Part shown: piece by piece, positions 11,587-23,056 of the stretch | How positions within the stretch are numbered: position 1 is the first letter of the stretch | Layout: every line of letters starts with the position of its first letter | Assembly: GCA_910574455.1 (NCBI GenBank) | Contig: CAJSYZ010000007.1 | Location: 5,327,974-5,391,973 of the forward strand | DNA length: 64,000 nucleotides | Source: Trichaptum fuscoviolaceum | Taxonomy: Eukaryota; Basidiomycota; Agaricomycetes; Hymenochaetales; Trichaptaceae | Direction of reading: 5' to 3' | Translations under genes and position numbers: made by a program | Notes under the pieces: generated by a model | The model's database searches: none | The model's input: only the letters and a program-made list of their open reading frames with translations | What the model was told of the DNA's origin: nothing

Positions 11587-13227
11587 AAACTCACCCTATT
11601 TGAAGGGCGCAAGGCATCTTGTGTTCTCGATATCATCGTAATTGGATGCGGACTCGGCGGACTAGCTGTGGCTCACACTCTCGCGCACGCAGGTCATCGC
11701 GTCACCATCATAGAATCTGCACCTGCCATAGGAGATATCGGTGCTGGCATCCAAGTCACTCCGAATCTCAGTCGTCTGCTCATACGCTGGGGACTAGGCG
11801 AGAACCTGAAGAAAATCGCAGTAAAGCCTGAGGCCATTGCTTTGAGGAAATGTACGTTCCGGTCTATCCTACGTTTGTCAAGTCCTAACCGTTGCCGGTG
11901 CGGAATAGGGAGTTCTGGAGAACTTGTGGGCTGGACAAAATGGGGGGACACGATGGAACGGGACTACGGATCGCCGTATTACCATATCCACCGTGCGGAC
12001 TTCCATCGTCTGCTTCTTGATCTTGCCGAACCTGTCTCGACGCTCCGGCTCAACAGTACCGTCGTACAGATCGACCCGTCATCGCCTAAACCATCTATCA
12101 CACTCTCGACCGGTGAGGTTCTTTCCGCGGACCTGATCGTCGGAGCAGATGGCGTGAAAAGCATGTGCCGTGAAGTCGTGTTGGGTGCGCCGGTGAGGGC
12201 AACTCCGACTGGCGATGCTGCGTACCGGGTGACGCTGCCGACATCGAAGATGATGGACGATCCGGAGTTGAGAGATTTGGTGGAAAGGGCGGAGATGACA
12301 GGATGGATGGGACCGGGAAGGCATATCATGGCCTATTGTATTGTACGTCACTCAGTTCTTGCTTCATCAGGTATCCGTCTGATTTGGGGCCTCCCTGTAG
12401 CGCGCTAAGAGAGAGTACAATATGGTTCTCGTTCATCCAGATGACGGATCTGTCGAATCCTGGACTGCAGAGGGAAGCTCCGACAAGATGCGTGCTGACT
12501 TTGTAGGATGGGAGCCCAGGTAGTTGTTGTGGCGAACGGTTCGCGTGATGCCTTGAGCACTAACTCTGGGTTTTAGGATTCAAAAGCTCCTTTCCATGGT
12601 CCCGTCGGTGTTAAAATGGACCTTAATGGATCGACAGCCTATATCGACATGGATTCACAAGAACGGCCGGCTTGTCCTCCTCGGCGACTCTTGCCATCCT
12701 ATGCTGGTACGTACGTTTGTCTAATCTCGATTTAAGGCCCTTTTGATTACTGACTGTCACATTTATAAAAGCCTTACCGAGCTCAAGGAGCCGCGATGGC
12801 GATCGAGGATGCAGCTGTCCTCGGGAACTTGCTTTCCCGACTTCAGCACCCGGCGGAGCTCGTGCACCTTCTGCGGGGGTACGAAGTCATCCGGCACGGG
12901 CGCACGGCGGCGACGCAGGCGTCCTCGCGGCTGAACCAGCATATCTTCCACCTCCCGGACGGCGCAGAGCAGGAAGAACGCGACTGCTCGATGCGCGCGG
13001 CGATGGAGGTCGAGCTCACGAAGATTCACACTGGCTCTGGGGAGAAGGTGGAGTTCGCGGGAGAGGGTAATAGCAACCAGTGGGCGGACCGGCGTAAGAA
13101 TGTCGAGCAGTTTGGGTATGATGCGGACGAGGAGGCGGAGCACTGGTGGCGAGAGAAGGGAGAGCGAATCTGCAGGCACGCAGTTGCTCGTGAGTCTGCT
13201 GGGGTCGTGATTGCATCTCGAATGTAG
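11587..13227 (+). CDS. FAD-dependent aromatic-ring monooxygenase (salicylate hydroxylase-like)
   Basis: This is a class A flavoprotein monooxygenase, which uses NAD(P)H and oxygen to hydroxylate aromatic or related rings. Visible landmarks in order: DIIVIGCGLGGLAVAH (Rossmann GxGxxG, near 11627), an E at the end of the second strand (VTIIESAP), the GADGVKS motif near 12145, and LVLLGDSCHPML near 12680 (GD motif contacting the FAD ribityl chain). Introns: 11852-11908, about 12341-12400, about 12521-12575, and about 12712-12770. All restore the frame, and the C-terminus ends VVIASRM at 13227. The start is unresolved. AAACTCACC at 11587 follows a good TTTTAG acceptor, and an ATG directly followed by GTGAGT lies at about 11173, so a one-codon first exon with a 410-bp intron is possible. 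It may form a modification group with the downstream methyltransferase and P450. Confidence 0.85.
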
Positions 13228-14324
13228 GACTCCGAAATTGAGTAGGTCTGTTTTTGTATATAGGGCAAATGTGCTTGTTATATCTGATACAAAATGCATG
13301 TAGAATCTATGAGAGCTCCATCCATTAACGAAAGAAGTCATTTTTTTTGTGGATCCGTTAGCTTACTCTCTCATCTGTGAGATTAACTCATCCAGTACGC
13401 CATTTAATGTAACTTTAGGCAGAAGTTTAAGCTAAATGATGGTCTTGGCTTGAGCTTGACGAAATATACGTTCGTGAGTTCCATTCACCTTCAGCCTCCC
13501 TTGAACTGCTTATTCAGCGTTTTTCGGGGCAGGCCTCGGAGCCGAGTGTACTTGTCGCTCAGGCTTCGCTTCTTCTTGTTTTCCAAAGTCCACCGCGTGG
13601 CTAGTAGGCTACACTGCCAGGTATGTTGACATTGCCTGTGAAGCAAAACGTAATTGATCGTCAAGTGACTACTTCACTGGCAATGTGTACCTTTTCTCCA
13701 AGTCTCAGTGCCCAAAATTAGGCACTTTGCAATGTGCAATGCACTGGGTCTAAACACGAATGGTGACACTTCCAATAGTTCGTTGACAATCTTCTGAGAA
13801 GACGGAGAACCTCAGATCACTACAATAGCGTGTCTAACCATTGCTTCCTTTCGACTACGGCACCTTTACCTGCATACGTTTGCTAGTGATGATTGATCCA
13901 TCCCTTTTGGGTGAGTTCTCGACGTCTTCTCTTCCTTCCATACCAGCGCTAATATATTATCCTCAATCCCGCTTAGGGACTCGGAATCGTCGGACGATTA
14001 TCGTCTCGACAGCATGTCATCCTCAAGGTGACCTGATTGAACTACTACTCCAGCTGGGTGGCTCATGCTCTCCGGACGTTACAATCGTGAGTGTATCCGT
14101 GGCCTGGAAGAAGCTCTTATTAACACCCCATCATACTCCCGCATGTGTGACTAGAAGTGCGTCGTTTGATCTTGATAATTGATGTCAGGGTTACGCATGT
14201 TTCGAAGGGCAAGAAATGAAGCAACCAAAAATCATTCCATCTTAGTGAACTCGACGATTTAAAGCGCAATCCGCGTATAAATTGGATCGTTCTCTCAGCT
14301 TTGGCCTTGTCTGGTACTTTCACG
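13228..14324. other. Intergenic stretch with a 15-bp-stem hairpin
   Basis: There is no gene-like ORF. An inverted repeat (13629-13643 against 13672-13686, one mismatch) has a 28-nt loop. A TATAAAT box at 14276-14282 lies 43 bp upstream of the next gene's ATG and is its likely promoter element. Confidence 0.5.
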
Positions 14325-16154
14325 ATGATACTCATCCTTACTATTCTAGTTCTCTTTCAAAAATACTCCATAGACGCTGCACCAGTCTACAAGCAAGCTT
14401 CATCAAACGAACTCCCTTCCGAGTTTGCCGTATTCGAAAGAGCGACTAACGCCGACGGATGCAATGGCAGGACAATATGGGATATAATCTGGAGCTGCTT
14501 GGCGACTACGTTTGCTTGCACTTGGGTGTCTGTACACCCAAATATTCCTTTTCTTCGCGACAACAAATGGGCAATCAAGAAATGGCGCCTCTACCTCATG
14601 TTCCTCACCCTCCTGGCGCCGGAGATTTTGCTCATGTGGGCGTTTAAGCAGTGCCAAGGTGCTTTGATGATCAGGGAGACGGTTAATGCAGCACGCCCGA
14701 AGTCTTGTGAGAACCATTCCTTTTTTCGCTATTTTCCACTGAAATTATCCTCAGGTAAATTGAGATGGACCATGACGCACGCTCATTATCTTCAAATGGG
14801 TGGATTTCGGGTGCACTGTACAGCAGAACAGAGGGGAGCCATTCCCACTAAGTTCGGATACCGGGAGAAACGTGACAATGGTGTTTACGAACTCACGATG
14901 ACACTCAAGTCATTCAAAATGCTTCTGTCAAACAAGTGGATCGATTTTCCTTCGATCAGTCAAGAAGAAATAGAGGACAAGAGCGGCAGAGATGCTTTCA
15001 CCAAGGCCATCGCCATGCTGCAACTTGCCTGGTTCATCCTGCAGATAGGCGCACGTGCCCATCAGAATCTTGCTATCTCTGAACTCGAGCTCACGACCGC
15101 TGCTCTTGCCAGCCTCAATATCGTCATGTACATCTCTTGGTGGGATAAGCCCATAGATGTCCTATGCCCTACTATCATCGTGACGAAGGAGGTGGAAAAA
15201 AACCGTCGGAAAGAGGGGCGTAGTTCCCACAACTCGGCCTCCTCTCTCATCGATCCAATCCCGGTTGAAGAAAACGCAGCCAACGAAACATGGACATTCC
15301 AAGATGACAACATCACTACCGCACTAGCAAGTCATTACTGGCACAAATTCACAGAAATGCTGCAGGACGCCGTCGGCAGCATAACGCGTTCCATCGTTCA
15401 GGTGTTCCGCACCATGCCGGAGTTATTACATGTTCCCTTCAAACTCTACACAAAAATCAGGGAATGGCAGTCAAAGAGGAGACACGACCCATCTTGTAGT
15501 AACAGCTGGCCAAGAAATGTTCTTACATCAGCTACTGCAATCATGGTACTGTGCATCACGGTTCCCTGGCACGCGGCACTCCACCCTTTCTTGGCTTTGA
15601 TAGTCTATCCTGTCCAAGCCATCCTTGCCAGCACATATTTTCCTAAATGGAGAACCAACCTCGAAGCCAAGGAAGTCGACACGATGTCGACACTGGAAGT
15701 GATAATTTCTAAAAGGCATTTACGGTTGCTGATGGAGATGGTCTTCTCATCCGAAGAAGTGGAAAACTCACCTTTTTTCTGCTTCTCCGCTATCACTGGC
15801 GCGTTCTTCGGAGCAATTCACTGCGCTGCTTGGAACTTCGACTTTCCCTCACGAGTGGAAGAGAGGTTTTGGCGGGTCTCTTCGCTCTGTCTTCTCGGTC
15901 TTTGCTTTCTACTATTGATTTGTGGAGTCGTATACAGTCTCAACAAGCCGAAGCACGGGACGGGCGAGAAGACCCTTCTTCATTCTCACTTTTTCCGGCC
16001 GGGTTCGTGGATGTCCGTCATGGGAACTATCCCTGCCATTTTCTACATTGTGTCTCGAATTTGTCTTTTGGTTCTTTCCATTACGACACTTCGCGCTTTA
16101 CCACCTTCTGCGTTTGAGACTGTGCAGTGGTCCGAATTCATCCCCCATATATGA
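14325..16154 (+). CDS. Multi-pass membrane protein, uncharacterised Agaricomycete family (copy 1)
   Basis: The first ATG in frame is at 14325, followed by a hydrophobic signal or anchor (MILILTILVLFQ), a short lumenal part, and the hallmark WSCLATTFACTWVSVHPN. Further hydrophobic segments lie near 14600 (LYLMFLTLLAPEILLMW), 15030, 15540, 15790, 15890 and 16030-16090. The protein ends WSEFIPHI. A 48-nt intron-like stretch (about 14708-14755, GTGAGA...CTCAG) is a multiple of three, so the frame stays open whether or not it is spliced. Copy 2 at 23057-24981 has about 30 more residues at this spot (LREFLPSTLELALIW...), so copy 1 has lost a segment. This family is abundant and unstudied in mushrooms, and I do not know its function. 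Confidence 0.75.
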   Translation: MILILTILVLFQKYSIDAAPVYKQASSNELPSEFAVFERATNADGCNGRTIWDIIWSCLATTFACTWVSVHPNIPFLRDNKWAIKKWRLYLMFLTLLAPEILLMWAFKQCQGALMIRETVNAARPKSCENHSFFRYFPLKLSSGKLRWTMTHAHYLQMGGFRVHCTAEQRGAIPTKFGYREKRDNGVYELTMTLKSFKMLLSNKWIDFPSISQEEIEDKSGRDAFTKAIAMLQLAWFILQIGARAHQNLAISELELTTAALASLNIVMYISWWDKPIDVLCPTIIVTKEVEKNRRKEGRSSHNSASSLIDPIPVEENAANETWTFQDDNITTALASHYWHKFTEMLQDAVGSITRSIVQVFRTMPELLHVPFKLYTKIREWQSKRRHDPSCSNSWPRNVLTSATAIMVLCITVPWHAALHPFLALIVYPVQAILASTYFPKWRTNLEAKEVDTMSTLEVIISKRHLRLLMEMVFSSEEVENSPFFCFSAITGAFFGAIHCAAWNFDFPSRVEERFWRVSSLCLLGLCFLLLICGVVYSLNKPKHGTGEKTLLHSHFFRPGSWMSVMGTIPAIFYIVSRICLLVLSITTLRALPPSAFETVQWSEFIPHI

Positions 16155-16444
16155 TTAGGACAGGATGTCATCTTTATCTTTGTCGCATTGCTGTGCAATA
16201 GTATGATCATTACACACGACTGTCTGTACTTCGTGAGCTTGGAGACTATGGTAAAGCGACGTTCCATTGTGAGTATCGGATGACACACAGATGGAACTAC
16301 ATAAGTATTCGTATGAGACATAACCTAAACTTGCATAGGACAGGAGTTGAATCCGATCCAGGTTGTTCAATAGTTGACATCCGTGAATGCCACGCTTTTT
16401 GCAAGTTCTCGAGGGAGGAGATTGAAACAGCCAGACAATGCACC

Positions 16445-18395
16445 TCAGGCTGGAACAGCTTCGATCAGCGATGAAGCTTGACCTAGGGGATCAACCTGGT
16501 AGACCCGCGATAATTTCCAATTCGTGAAGTTCAAAAGCCGAACCCATTCTCCGATGGTCCTTTCTTGTGCATTAAACAGCGAGAGCATCTACAGGTTCAA
16601 ATCCTTCAGCAACGTACGCACAAACTTAACATCATCAACTACGTGTCGCTTACGTTAAGGTCGATGTGGTATGTAGTCAGGCCCCAAGAGCCCAAATTCG
16701 GGGGAAGCACATCTGGGATATCCTGTACAAAAAGTCCCGGAATACCCTCTGCTGCCTTGTCTACACCATTGCAAGCATACGGAACAATGCGATCCATAAG
16801 AAGCAATCTGGTCTTTGGCGTCGCAGCATCACGAAGGTGCCCAAGAATTATCCGGGACTTCTCGTCCGACCAGTCGTGAATAATTGCTTTGAGGAAGAAC
16901 ACAGCTGCATCGCGAATCGGCTGGGGCTCAAAGAAGCTATGCCCTATAAGTGAGCGTGTTAGAGATGTAGCAGGGGTAATGCAAGAGAGTGTAACCTTGG
17001 AAAGTGACGCGTCCGGACTCGATGAGGTCTCTGCTGTGTTCTTTCCACCTCTGTTCAAATAAAATTAGTTCGGTATTTGTAACGCAAAGGTAAGGCGCAC
17101 CGCTAAGCCGTCAGCAACAACTGCTGGCCTGTCTTGCACAATTATCTGGAAGTGTTTCTGTGAATCCGCGAGGACCTTCGAGGCTGTCCCGACGCCCCCT
17201 CCGACGTCAACGAACTTGCATCCTTCCGGTACACTCGTCCAGTCAAACACTTCAAGACAATTTGTCAGCTCGTCTCCGCCACCCTGGAAGCACCGAGCAC
17301 TAAGAAAACCTTACATGCAAACAATTGTTCTACCGGATCAAACTCCTTACCAATCGTCATGGCGAGGCCGAAACGCTTCAGCTCGCGCTCATGTCCAGGT
17401 TGTTCGAACATTTCCCACATGGTCGCTTTGGTGTTGAAGGCCCTGTTGAAGGGAGCTTTCGAAGGGTCGCCCGAAGTTGCAGTCTCGGGGTCGAATAGAT
17501 CTTCATAAAGATAGCTCGATGCACGGAAAGTTTCATGACCACTAAAATTCCCTGCCCATTAGCAGTAGAAGATACTGGAGATCTCTGAGACTAACATATG
17601 ACCAATAAGCGCAGCCCACCGTGCTTCCGGTTTATCATAGTTATTATCGGGACTAGAAAATAAGACAGGAAAAAGGTTGGTTCGGAGTGAGAGCCTTTTC
17701 TGGCCAAGCGTCGAGTAATGACTTACTTTGAAAGCAGCGCGTCTGTATCTTGACCCTTGTCGAGGATGGAAGAGAGGCGGTTGCTTGCATATACATCTGG
17801 CGAGACTTCTTTGAAGACGGATTGGGTCGCCAGGTGCCGAAGGATGCGTGCTATAAGCAAGATTATATTAGACTGGGCCATAACGTCGAAGAGTGTACCA
17901 ATTGACATAGTTTTCCGGGGTCGGTTCTGGCTTTCGATGCAATATCATCGACGTGTAATCCCTAATGAAGAATGATTAATAGGTCTAATTCAGTCACTCC
18001 CGGCACTGCCGCATACCGCCGACCCAGCTGAACGGAGAATTTCCGGGACATGGAGCTCGACAGCCGTTCTCAGTGCTGCTGGGGTAATGAACTAAATGTT
18101 CTCGATACAGATGGTGAATAATATGCTGAAGATCAAAGTGTCACGGAATGCGAACCTCCATTGCATAGAATGACAGTGTCGCTTTAGCTGGTCGGACGAG
18201 CAATTGTAGTTGGCTCGCAGCAGCGCTCGCTATTGTAGACGCTTGCAACACCGCGGGATCTTGGTAGGCAGCATCGGATTCTGGGGTATAGATCTCATCA
18301 AGAGAAGGGGGAGAATGTCCTCTCTTGGAGTATGCCGCCTCAATAATGTCCACGGATTGAGAGAGTAGATCGACGAGCTTCCTGAGGGAAGTCAT
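16445..18395 (-). CDS. SAM-dependent O-methyltransferase, COMT-like
   Basis: This is a fungal O-methyltransferase of the caffeate/sterigmatocystin OMT type, which methylates a hydroxyl of a small aromatic or polyketide-like molecule. The start MTSLRKLVDLLSQSVD at 18395 is followed by a helical dimerisation region. The SAM site is CKFVDVGGGVGTASKVLAD (near 17170), then IIVQDRPAVVADG. The catalytic histidine is in FFLKAIIHDWSDEKS (near 16885), followed by LLLMDRIVPY. Introns at about 17052-17100, 16930-16985 and 16582-16645 join ADGLA to RWKEHSRDLIESG, then to GHSFFEPQP, then HIDLN to MLSLFNAQERTIGEW. The C-terminus is SLIEAVPA and stops at 16445. All key residues are present. A TATA box precedes it at 18456-18462. 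Confidence 0.85.
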
Positions 18396-18455
18396 AATCA
18401 GATGAAATGAAAGGGAGGAGAGGAGCTATGACTTTGACGCATATGTGTCTTGCTA

Positions 18456-18462
18456 ATTTATA
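18456..18462 (-). promoter_or_regulatory. TATA box of the O-methyltransferase gene
   Basis: The minus strand reads TATAAAT here, about 61-67 bp upstream of the ATG, the usual place for a basidiomycete TATA box. Confidence 0.6.
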
Positions 18463-20389
18463 GACGATGTGATTCCGAGTCGAGCCTCATGACATTGACA
18501 TGCTTGAATTAAAAACCTACATGTAAGCAACATTAGCATATGTACGCAGGGAATTCGCAGCGATATGCAAGGAAAAACGTTACAGTGATCATCTTAACGG
18601 CTTCTCGTGGTATGGTCTAATTGGTACATGAAGGCCATTCCGGCACCGCTCATGCCCATGAGGTGTCAATATCTAGGATGTAGCGGCCTAAGCTCTATGT
18701 AAAAGGTGAGCGACCTGTGGATAAAAACAACTATACTTAGAAAGCTTCTATTCACCCACCTTTATGCCATGCTTCTCAGCGCTAAAACTCGCTCGTGATC
18801 TTATAAATCAGCATCGGATGCCTCTTTTTAAAGCCAGTTGTGATTGCTAAATTTCCGACTCGGATTGTGAGAGCATCAGATTTCATAGGAACATGAAGCA
18901 GCTGAGCATCCTGGCAAGGTTAGTGAAAACGGCCATACTGCCCATAGTTCCCGAAGGTCCCGGTATGTATTAGAATGTTTGATAGAGCCATTTTTGCTTA
19001 AGTAGTTTGCAATGGTAACGAGATATTCCCGTTGACTGAGAGATCATAAACAGTCATTTTCCAGTAGGATTGAAGCCTGAGGCGTGCCAGTGGTCTGTGT
19101 GAGGAGGGCAGAAGCGACGACGTGGCAGGTAGTGAACTGTGTACCGGTGTTTGGTTTATGTGTATGTAGTACCAATTGACGTTAGTAGGCGACTCGGACC
19201 TTCAGAAGTTCAAGTCAAAGATGATCGCTCTCTTATCCTAGAATTGCAGATATAAAAATATTTGCATCTTTTTCTCTCAAAACATAAAACAAAGAAAAAT
19301 TCAGATTTTATTCTAAACTGGCAAAGGCCGGAGTAGAACATTCGTCCTCAGGCTTTCCACTTGGTACTACTTAAAGGGATTTAAAAAAGTGTAAATGCTG
19401 CATTGAAATCAACGGTACCCACTACACCAACTTAGCATTCTAGTGAATCATTTGATAGCTTATATGTCTTGCATTCTAGATTTCAATGGCACTTTTCCAC
19501 TTCTTCTGGATTACGTTCAAACTTATGCGTTCTTTTACCATGACGGTGATATACACATGTACATACCATCCGGTCACACCATATACAGGAGTTGCGAAGT
19601 CTTCGCTACTTTTCTCCTTCTGCTCGTCGTGACTGCACACCCGAGATCAAAAGTTGGATGCATCAAGTTACTTCCGAGCCTTCGGCCACCGTGATTGACT
19701 CGAACAACGCTGGGGACACCGCAGAGGTTTATTCCTATTTTCATACGGATCCGCGAGCTATGCAAGCTAACCTGGCTTTGTTAGAGATATGCCTGGTGGT
19801 TGTGCTCTTCGGTTGAGGTGCGTTTTGCGCGTACTACGACCCGAGGCGGAGTTTGAAATCTGGGTTTCAAGTTCTTTCCGACGCGATGACGACAAGCATA
19901 CCTCTTTTCTCTGCCATCTCCCTACTCTTCTGGGATCAAACAACAGAGACCTTCGACCTCAAATCCATATGTCTTGATGGTTTATACTGCCTCTAAGGGA
20001 CATATATCCGACCAGGTTTTTTCTTTTGCATTTATTTTGAAATCGGTATGTCTGCATATTATTTCATGGCATGATAATTATATACTAAGCTATCGCAGGT
20101 CCATGATTAAGGCCTTGATGCCTTCATGATCTGAAGGTCTCAATAATTGGTCTCGACCTTGACTTCAATGCTTTCCCGTACTACTCTGAACCGAAGAAGA
20201 CCGGCGTCAGGAACATGCCAATCGTGCGATCACCCAAATTGATGCAGTAGAAATTACAAAGTATACTCAAGGCAAACAAGCTTACTAGGTGGGAAGCTTC
20301 TTTTACTATACAGTGACGCACGTGTATACATCACTAGTAATGATGGATCTATATCCGTGACTAAATGAGAGACGCCGTGCGCCGGTGGG

Positions 20390-20396
20390 TATATAA
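20390..20396 (+). promoter_or_regulatory. TATA box of the cytochrome P450 gene
   Basis: TATATAAGG lies about 62-68 bp upstream of the ATG at 20458, in a GC-rich context that makes it stand out. Confidence 0.65.
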
Positions 20397-20457
20397 GGCG
20401 GCCTTCCTGGTGTAAGGACGACAAGCGCGAGGGGATCCCTCTTACTATTGGTCAGAG

Positions 20458-22760
20458 ATGTCTTCAATTGCTCTACCAAGAAATGTCTCCTTCCTTGACG
20501 CGAATTTTGTTGTAATCGGCTGTGCGCTTGTGAGTGGATTCAAGGATAGCCTGTTTTTTAAACCAACGGACTTAGCTGATGCTCACAGGCAACACACGCC
20601 ATATACAAGAGATACGAGCCTACCCCTGGACAGATTATTGTAACCTTCCTCCTCCTTGGCTTTATACCCTTGTTCTCCGTGAATCTCATGGCATCACACT
20701 TCGCCTCTCTCAAGACAGCTGCAGCCGTGTCATTCGTCGTCTTCTACTCGACACTAGTTTCATCTATCATCCTCTACCGTATCTCACCTTTGCATCCCCT
20801 CTACAAGTATCCCGGCCCATTCTCTGCAAAAGTTACAAAACTACGGAACATCTGGATTATGGCAGGTGGGAAAAACCACGTTTGGTACAAAAAGCTTCAC
20901 GACAAGTATGGCCCTTACGTGCGAATTGGTTTGTCTTGCATTTTCTTTTCTGATGTGATCGACTGTCTTACGAACGAACCGAACAAGGGCCCAATGAATT
21001 GTCGGTCACTGATGTCACTGCAATGCCGTCTATTCTCGGTATGAACGGGATGCCGAAGGGCCCTAGTGCGTAAAACCTTCCTGTGCACATTGCCTCATCC
21101 TCAATAGCCATTATCATGCACAGTGTGGGAGGTCCGTGCTGGTCAGCAGAACGGACGATTCCGGAGTATGATTTCGATGCGTAGCTTCCATGAGCATGCC
21201 GGGCGGCGTAAGCGCTGGAACCGAGCATTCAGCACTGTCTCTGTGAAAGAGTACGAGCCGATGGTCATCAGGCGCGCCCTTCAGCTCGTCGACGAGCTCC
21301 ATAGGAAGTCATTGGAAGGCGATACAATCTCGGAAATCTCTGTTGACCTCGCCCAGTGGCTCAGCTTCTTCGCGTGCGTCAGTATACTCGTCGTTTTCCT
21401 GCTAAATCGCGATCATACTTTCTTTAGAACTGATTTTATGGGCGATATGGCGTAAGCTCGCAGATTACTTACTTACATTTGTGAATCACAATGATTGCTG
21501 TAGCTTCGGAGGAGGCTTCGAGCTTATGCGTGATGGGGAAGATAAGGTTGGTATCTGGACCATGCTGGAGGAAGCCTCGGAGTATGTATTCTGCAGCTGG
21601 AAAATTACTTCCTGATCAACTGAAATGTCATGTCAGAGTCGTTTCTTACGTCCAGCATATCCCGTGGATACTACCCATCGGGATGCTGGTTCCGGGCTTG
21701 CGGTCAAAACTCGCTCGCTTAGAGAATTTTGCAAAGGAGATGGTCATCGAGCGGAAGAAACGCGGCTCAACGACTAAGGATCTTTTCCACCACCTCGTCA
21801 GTCTCGCAGTCACATCGTAGTATACTAAACTCATTTAGTCCGTAGATTGATGAGGACCATTTAGAGGAAACCCCGCCTGCGATGGCTGAGGTTGCTTCTG
21901 ACGGCGTGCTCGCTATAGTCGCAGGTTCCGACACGACTTCAACTGTTCTGAGTGGCCTCTTTCACTTCATCATATCAGACTCGGGGTGCTATGGTCGCTT
22001 GCAGGCGGAAGTCGACAGCTTCTTCTCGTGCGGCAAGATCGATCCCTTCGATACCACTCTACTGGCCGAAATGCCGTATCTGAACGCCGTCATGTGAGCG
22101 ATAATTCATCATATTTTATAAGATAAGAATCGACCTTTCCTCTTTATTTCATAGTAATGAGGCGCTTCGACTTCAACCTCCTGTTCCGAGTACTCTACAG
22201 CGTGCACCTGAGAAAGGTAGTGGAGGTCATTGGATTGGCTCCCGGTAAATATCAATCTTTCTATTTGTTTCCGGTTGATACTTAATAAACCATTCTTTAG
22301 ATTCATCTATGAAGGAACTGCAATTGTTGTGCCTCCGTATGCGTTAGCCCGCGATCCTAGATACTTCTCTCCGAATCCCGACACTTTCTGGCCGGATCGC
22401 TGGTTATACTCTAGTAATTCCAATGAGTCCAAAGGTGCTCTAGCTCCAGTCTGGTTTGAGGACAAAACTACTCACGTCTTCGGTTTAGGTTTAGAGAACT
22501 CTTCTTCGTCACTTACTGATGACGAAGACGAAGTTGTGACGAACACGGCGGCGTTTATCCCTTTTTCGTTCGGACCTGCGAATTGTGCAGGTCGGAATCT
22601 CGCACTGGTTGAGATGCGCATTGTTGTTGCTCTCTTGATGCAGCGCTTTGAGATGCGTTTTTCGCGAGGGTATGACCCGAGCAGGTGGGAAGAAGACACA
22701 GAAGACTTTTATATTCTGAAGACCGGAAAACTGCCGATAATTTTGACACCGAGGGCATAA
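20458..22760 (+). CDS. Cytochrome P450 monooxygenase, membrane-anchored
   Basis: This is a full-length basidiomycete microsomal P450. The start MSSIALPRNVSFLD at 20458 is spliced (GTGAGT...CACAG) to ATHAIYKRYEPTPGQ, giving the N-terminal transmembrane region common in this fungal clade, then the proline hinge HPLYKYPGPF. Landmarks: WNRAFS (C helix, near 21215), DFMGDMAFGGGFELM across two exons, AGSDTTST (I helix oxygen-binding, near 21925), NEALRL (ExxR, near 22155), and FSFGPANCAGRNLA with the haem-ligand cysteine near 22585. About nine short introns splice cleanly and there is no break. An acidic insertion (SLTDDEDE) before the haem loop is typical of this clade. It lies beside an O-methyltransferase and near a flavin monooxygenase. 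The CYP family number cannot be assigned by eye. Confidence 0.9.
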
Positions 22761-23056
22761 TTCTATATGTGTGATTCGTGCTTTCGTGTGCTTGCAACGG
22801 TCTCGGCTTATACTAGTGGTAGCGAACCTTTCTCTAAACAATGCTTAATTTATGTAGATACTTTCCTCTTGTAATGACAGTGTCATCGTGTAATTCTTTT
22901 TCTGTGTTACTCTCCGTCTTATACCAAATATACAGAATGATTTTTACTATCGACTCTTCTGGGATTCTTGCTATGCTGTGTACTGTACGTATCGAGTCCA
23001 GGAAGAAAGACACAATAAAACAATCGTATACAACAGATATAAATACGATACATATG

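Larger units (their letters stand above)
18396..20457. other. Intergenic region between divergent OMT and P450 genes
   Basis: No supported gene. It holds the two back-to-back promoters: TATAAAT on the minus strand (18456-18462, about 65 bp from the OMT ATG) and TATATAA on the plus strand (20390-20396, about 62 bp from the P450 ATG). ORFs near 19440-19980 have no protein-like features. Confidence 0.55.
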
